This document shows, piece after piece, positions 58,501-64,000 of a stretch of DNA of 64,000 bases. Below the pieces are notes generated by a model, which had not been told where the DNA came from, did no database searches, and saw nothing but the letters and a program-made list of their open reading frames with translations. The stretch covers positions 14,935,817-14,999,816 of the forward strand of contig NC_090699.1 in assembly GCF_040954835.1 (NCBI RefSeq), in the 5' to 3' direction. This DNA comes from Lepisosteus oculatus (taxonomy: Eukaryota; Chordata; Actinopteri; Semionotiformes; Lepisosteidae). The translations under genes were made by a program, and so were the position numbers. Within the stretch, counting starts at the first letter, position 1; each line of letters begins with the position of its first letter.

Positions 58501-61376
58501 TTGGTGTCTGGGGATGGTTTACCTGTGATTATGTGGATAATATTAAAATTGAGACATCTAAAATCTAAAATTAATATGGAAGTAGTGATGACCAGAGTCA
58601 ACTGTTGGCAACTTAGATCTGTAAGTGATCAGGACAACATCATCTACATACCAGAGGTTCCCCTGCTGAGTGAAATATTAATCAACTACAAATACATTTA
58701 CTGTTATTTAGAAACTATTTTCTAAATAATAATTCAGATAGTTATACTGTTATGTAATAATAACAACAACAACAACTTAAAATAACACATTATGTTAAGT
58801 TTTCCAGTGAAGAAAATGAAGAAAAAAAAACAGTGCAGAAAAACACAATAAGAAAAAGATCTTTTTCCAATTATACACAACATGATCATCAAGAAAATAG
58901 ATTCTTCAGTATGAGTTAATCTTCTGTGTCGGTCTTAATTCTTCTTCATAATTTCAAGTAATAACACAGAGATCATTCTGTTTGTTTTCACTACTGCCAT
59001 GACAGCAGTGTTATTGCAATGTAGCAGTGCTGTAGTGACAGTAGGGTGTAGTGACAATAGTAATGCAGTAGTGACAGCAGTATTCACAGTAGTAGTGACA
59101 GTATTAGTGGCAGTAGTGACAGCAGTGACTGTAGCAATACAGTAAATGCAGTAGAGACAGAATTAGTATATAGTGTTAGTAGTGCCAGCAGTAGTTATTG
59201 TAAAAGTGACAGTAGAGACATTACTAGTGACAGTACTTGTGAGAGCAGTGGTGACAGCAGTAGTAGTGCAGTAGTAGAAGTGACAAAAGTAGTGACAGCC
59301 ATAGTTACAGTAGTAGGAACAACAGTCATAAGAGTATCAGTGACAACAGAAACAGCAGTAGCACTGACAGTAGTACTGATTGTAGTAGTGCAGTGGTGGC
59401 TGTAGTGACAGCAGTGGTGTGTGCCTGTGCTGTTGGTATCTCAGGGCTCAGTATCAATTGAAAGATTAATATTTACAGGCTGCATGTGATGTGAGCTAAT
59501 GAAAGTGAGCTCACTGCCATCTCCCTGCCAGCAGAGGGTGAGGAAAAAATTACCTCCCAATGAATTCTCTGATTACTTTTTTCTTATTTTTACAGAAAGA
59601 TGCAGACCTGAAGGTAAGGGAAATATGTTTCATTTTACTGAGCCAAAAAGGTTCAGTTGGATGTGTTCTACTAAGTAAGTTACACCATACCTGTATACTT
59701 AATACATATTTCTTTAGATGCTGCATGGATTAGAATCTAACACAATTATTGGATTTCATATTTGAAAATGTCTTGTTTTTATTGTTCCCTTAAATTTCAG
59801 AGATGTTCTTCTCCGCTGTGACATCAGTGGCTGTCCAAGTGAATAGTTTTCTCAGATTCTGCTTCTTTGTCCTCTGTAATGAATTGATAAAGTACTGCCA
59901 TTGACATGCAATCAGCATCAATATGGTTGTTTCTGTTCAAGTCAATTATGGGAGGAGTTTCTGAAATATCCCCACCTGGGGGGGCAGGTTTACTGTCCCA
60001 GGAGTCTGAATGATCTTCTAGATCCCATCTCCCCAAATAAAAACTCTTCCTGATATTTGCTAGGCAGCTCTTTTTCATTAATAAATAAATAATCCTTACA
60101 CGTAAAGAGGCTCTTCTGGACACTGCACTTAAATAGGTAATAGGGACTCCCCTCCACCAGCACCAATGTGCAGCCCCACCTGGATGATGTGACAGCAGTC
60201 ATAGAGTGATGAAGCCAGTTCAGAGATGGGGATTATGAGGAGGCCATGATTGGTAAAGGCCAGGGGAAATTTGGCTGGGACACTTGGCTAACACCCCTAC
60301 TCTTTTCGAGAAACACCCTTGGTAATTTTTAATTACCACATAGAGTCAGGTCCTCGGATTTCCGATTAATGCAAATCACATGTACATGTTCAGTACACAT
60401 TATACAGTACAGTGTTCCCATTACATGTAGCCATTGATGTCACAGCTGGACATACTCACCTTGACACACAAGATCACCCTGCTGCACACCTGATCTCAAC
60501 ACAGACAGCAGTGAGACACACCTGTTCACACACCTGATCTCAACACAGACAGCAGTGAAGACACACGTGTTCACATGTGATCTCAACACAGACAGCAGTG
60601 AAGACACAGCTGTTTTTATCTCCAGCTGGACACATAAATCTTGTTACATTTTTTTTTCTGAAACTATAATTTCTTTCTCTTTACAGAATTTGAGAGTGCA
60701 CGTAGGAATGCAGGTGAGACTATTTGCTTTCTCAAGCATTCATCAATCTCATTAAAATACACAAAGTACAGGTTCAGTGCACTGAGATTACTTTACACTG
60801 TTCATCATCAACTCTTCTCCTTTCTTGTCCATAGTGGACGTGACTCTGGACCCCAGAACAGCTCATCCCCATCTCATTGTGTCTAGGAATGGGAAACAAG
60901 TCAGACATGGTGACATACGACAGGATCTCCCTGACAATCCAGAGAGATTTACTTCCTGTGTCGATGTCCTGGGAAAGGATGGGTTCACCTCAGGGAGACA
61001 CTACTGGGAGGTGAAGGTTGGGAAGAAGACTGAGTGGGATTTAGGAGTTGTCAGAGAGTCCATCAAAAGGAAAAAGCAGATCTCACTGAGCACTGAGGAT
61101 GGGTTCTGGACTTTGGGACTGAGAAATAGGACGTACACAGTAAGCACAATCCCTGCTCTCGATCTCCCCCTGACCATGAGGCCCCGGAAGCTGGGGGTGT
61201 ATGTGGATTATGAGGGGGGGCAGGTCTCCTTTTACAATGTGGAGGAGGAGTCTCATATTTATACGTTCACTTGCAACTTCAGGGAGAAGCTCTACCCATT
61301 CTTCAGCCCCTGTACCAATGATGGGGGTAAAAACTCAGCCCCTCTGATCATCACTCCTGTCAGTCCCCCTGAGTGA
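55586..61376 (+). CDS. PYD-B30.2 protein, gene 5 (duplicate of gene 3)
   Basis: Exons are PYD 55,586-55,853, acidic 56,200-56,244, DELPRLL 57,432-57,452, RLAVDL 57,832-57,852, ERCRPE 59,596-59,613, EFESARRNA 60,687-60,713 and B30.2 60,835-61,376. All splice sites match gene 3 and the predicted 313-residue protein is the same. It also carries the antisense solo LTR. I noticed one intronic base that differs from gene 3 (58,644), where gene 5 agrees with gene 1. Confidence 0.75.
57964..58449 (-). mobile_element. antisense solo LTR in gene 5 intron
   Basis: Duplicate of 31,911-32,396 with the same CCACC flanks. Confidence 0.85.
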
Positions 61377-62203
61377 AACACAATATCTATAGGAGGGGCA
61401 GCATGTATAATAACTGCTGTGTCTTTTGAAATCACTGACTTGCCACAGATTTGGAGAATTATTATGGATGGGCAGCTTTTTTGTGTTGTGTTTATTAATC
61501 ACAGAAAAAATAAAAGCACCATCAGATTTGTGTCTCGAGCTCTGTTTCCACTGATTTCTGATTCGCTATAGGATCAAGCATTACAAACATGACCATAGCT
61601 TGTGAAAGTGACAAAAATAACATTTTGATCAGCAATATCCAAAAGCAACATGGAATTATTAAATCTATGAATGCTGTCAGCCATTTTCATGAAAATCATT
61701 ATGCTTTCAAAGTTGCTAATAAAAAAGTGAAGGCTGCAAAAATTGGCATCACTGACGTGCCGTAGTTTGGAGTAGTATTATTTTGCAAAAAATAACAGAT
61801 CCATCAGTTTTGTTACTCGAGCTCCATTTTCACTTGGTGAATTAAAGCACATACCTCTGCCTACAATGTGACCTCTGTACTGTAGAGTAAAAATGTCTGT
61901 CATCAGTTCTTCTACTTTAATTTTACAGATGAAGTCTTCAAAATTGTCTTTACAGCAAATGCAGAGATTTCTTTGAAAATTATTACATAACAGCACCTAT
62001 CAAAATAGGTTTAAAATGCAAAGAAAAATATTTACACGTTGCAGTTGTCCAAGGAACTACTGTGTATTTTAAGCATCCAAAGAAACATCATTTACAAGTG
62101 CTGTAAATTCACAGTTGATTGTTCCAGCAATCTGTTTTAAAAGAGGTGTTCTGACATTGTAATCAGCTGGGTTGATCAACAAGTATTTCCTGTGAAGATC
62201 ACA

Positions 62204-63569
62204 GGTCAGCGGCGTGTGTCAACAGTCACTGATAAATTCACTCACACTGCCCACCTGGGACTCCTGATCTTCTCCTGGTTTCTGAAGTTGCTGTCTTGTG
62301 GGATTCCGTCGACTTCCTCTTGTACAGCCTAGACAAACCCATGCCTGTTCACTGGTCTCTTAGCCTAATCAGCCACAGTTTACCCCATACCATCCCAGCA
62401 GTGGTGAATGACACAGCTACTTTAATTGTGCTGATTAAAAGTGGGGATCAGTAGGGCTTTTCACTGGTCTCTGAGTCCTGGAGGCCCATCGGGATAGCAG
62501 TGTATGAAGGGTCCTCTCATAGTTCACTTGAACCACAGCAATGCAGTGTGTGCAAGGTAACAGCTGTGCTTTTGAGTTTGCAAGTAAATATTTTAATGTA
62601 ATCAAGTCTTAAAGCCTTACCCCTTCCAGTGGAGGAATAACTGCTGATCAAGGTCATAAAAAGACAAGTTTAAGTCTTTAATTATTAAGTTTTTTATCCT
62701 TCTCTCCGGTGAGGAAGCTTGGAGTTAAGAGATCTGATGAAATTAGTTATAAAGGGATGATGTGGAGCTGTTAGCTGTAAAAATTCCTTAGCTACAGTAC
62801 TTTGATGTTGTTGTCAGAAAGGGTAATTTGTTATTTGAGGGAGAAAATGGTACAAAGCATTAGTTTCCTCGAAAATTATTGTAAACATTTTTTAGTGTTA
62901 CTCTCGGTGGTGTTGGAGTCAAAGGAGAGTGTTAAATTTCAGGCAAAATCCTTTAGGAATGATGTTGTAATGACGACATCTGTAAAGTAATAGGTGGGGG
63001 TTAGAAAGCCTAGTTTTGAAAAAGATCGCTGAGAAGAGCTGGTTTAGTGAGAGAAGGGGTCACGTAGTCCAGGGAGGAGGAGAAGGAATGACAAAGGGAT
63101 TTAGAAAAAGATTTAGAGGAAGGCACATATGATATATGTGTATATATGTATACTGTACTGTATGAACCGTGATCTATGCATGAAAGAAAAATGAATGAAA
63201 AGGGTTCATTTATATTTTATAAATACACCTCTGCAATGATACTGACTGTACTGCAGTAGGTCAGAAAGAACATGAAATCTGCTGGGTGGCAGCTGTGTGC
63301 TGGAGTCTGGTTGTGAGAGTGTGGAGCTCTGCTTTTGTAGAAGGTCTCCTTCTACAATACAGAAAGCTGTAACAATAACATTATTATTACTTGCATTTGC
63401 ATCATCATATCTGTTGTTTCATTTGAATCTAGGCTTAGTGGAAATATGTAAAATGAAGGTCACAATGGCTAATCACACCTGCTAAACACAGAGAAGTGAG
63501 ATTAAGAACTTGTAAGTAGGAACTTAAACATATGGAACACAAGCAGTTTATCATTCAAACGGTATGTAC
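62204..63569 (+). pseudogene. headless PYD-B30.2 paralog, third copy
   Basis: Duplicate of 36,151-37,516; no PYD exon. Confidence 0.6.
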
Positions 63570-64000
63570 TGTGGTGTCTCCGGGGGAAAGGAAATTGTGG
63601 ATTACGCTCCAGGTATCCGAAGGCGATACCTCTACGTAGGGCCGTCAGCACCAGCATCGCTAAGGAGATGGTAAATCTCTTCACCTGTTTTGGCTTGCCG
63701 AAAGAAATATTAACTGACCAAGGAACTCAGTTCACTTCACACCTGATGCAAGAGAAAGCTAAACTCCTGAACATAAAATTCCTGAGAGCTTCAGTACAGC
63801 ATCCACAAACAGACGGGCTGGTGGAGAGATTTTAATAAAACCCAGAAGCAGATGCTGAAAAAGGTCTTGCAAGCCGACAGGAAAGACTGGGACTTGATCC
63901 TCCCTCTCCTGATATTTGCCATCCGAGAGGTACCCCAAGCCTCCACAGGGTTCTCCCCCTTCGAGTTATTATATGGGAGAACACCCAAGGAATCTTGCAT
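63570..64000 (+). mobile_element. broken Ty3-like element, copy 3, cut by the window end
   Basis: Only the integrase part of the fossil is inside the window; it follows copy 2. Confidence 0.7.

Larger units (their letters stand above)
39963..64000. repeat. 26,053-bp tandem repeat, second copy (runs off the window)
   Basis: Near-identical to the sequence 26,053 bp upstream, so every element of the first copy recurs here. The window ends before the copy does. Confidence 0.9.

Overview
The window looks like a ray-finned fish genome. It has intron-rich genes with GT-AG splicing, fish-type tRNA-derived SINEs, Ty3-like LTR elements and a Penelope-like element tail. The species cannot be fixed from sequence alone; a slowly evolving non-teleost lineage such as gar or bowfin is only a guess.

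The core is a tandem array, all on the + strand, of genes that join an N-terminal pyrin domain (PYD, inflammasome-type death-fold adaptor domain) to a C-terminal PRY-SPRY (B30.2) domain through a hinge built from very short exons. Five copies can be read: gene 1 (4,091-9,358), gene 2 (22,422-26,198), gene 3 (29,533-35,323), gene 4 (48,475-52,251, copy of gene 2) and gene 5 (55,586-61,376, copy of gene 3). Each has one PYD exon of about 268 nt, up to five symmetrical phase-1 micro-exons (45/51, 21, 21, 18 and 27 nt), and one 542-nt terminal B30.2 exon. No NACHT, LRR, B-box or coiled-coil exon is visible between them, so they are neither ordinary NLRs nor a full mammalian-type pyrin (MEFV). Mix-and-match of micro-exons separates the paralogs: gene 3/5 keeps all of them, gene 2/4 has lost three, and gene 1 has lost the normal donor of its PYD exon. 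Broken relatives lie at about 10.1-11.4 kb and 16.7-19.4 kb and in the matching repeat copies.

Layout: 1-1,860, unidentified open frames; 1,860-2,150, tandem Penelope-like tails with a hammerhead-like core; 2,450-9,960, gene 1 with its flanks; 10.1-13.6 kb, a headless paralog interrupted by a broken Ty3-like element; 13.6-20.9 kb, SINEs, solo LTRs and a gene fragment; 20.9-28 kb, gene 2; 28-36 kb, gene 3. From about 13.9 kb onward the whole block repeats with a period of exactly 26,053 bp to the end of the window. I noticed only three single-base differences, so this is either a very recent tandem duplication or a collapsed/expanded assembly of two haplotypes. An older, more diverged duplication relates 2.45-13.9 kb to about 28.2-39.9 kb.

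Working model (inference): PYD-B30.2 proteins act as cytosolic sensors or regulators. B30.2 would bind a ligand and the PYD would recruit ASC (pycard) by PYD-PYD contacts. The array expands by unequal crossing over, and diversity is concentrated in the B30.2 loops and the hinge.
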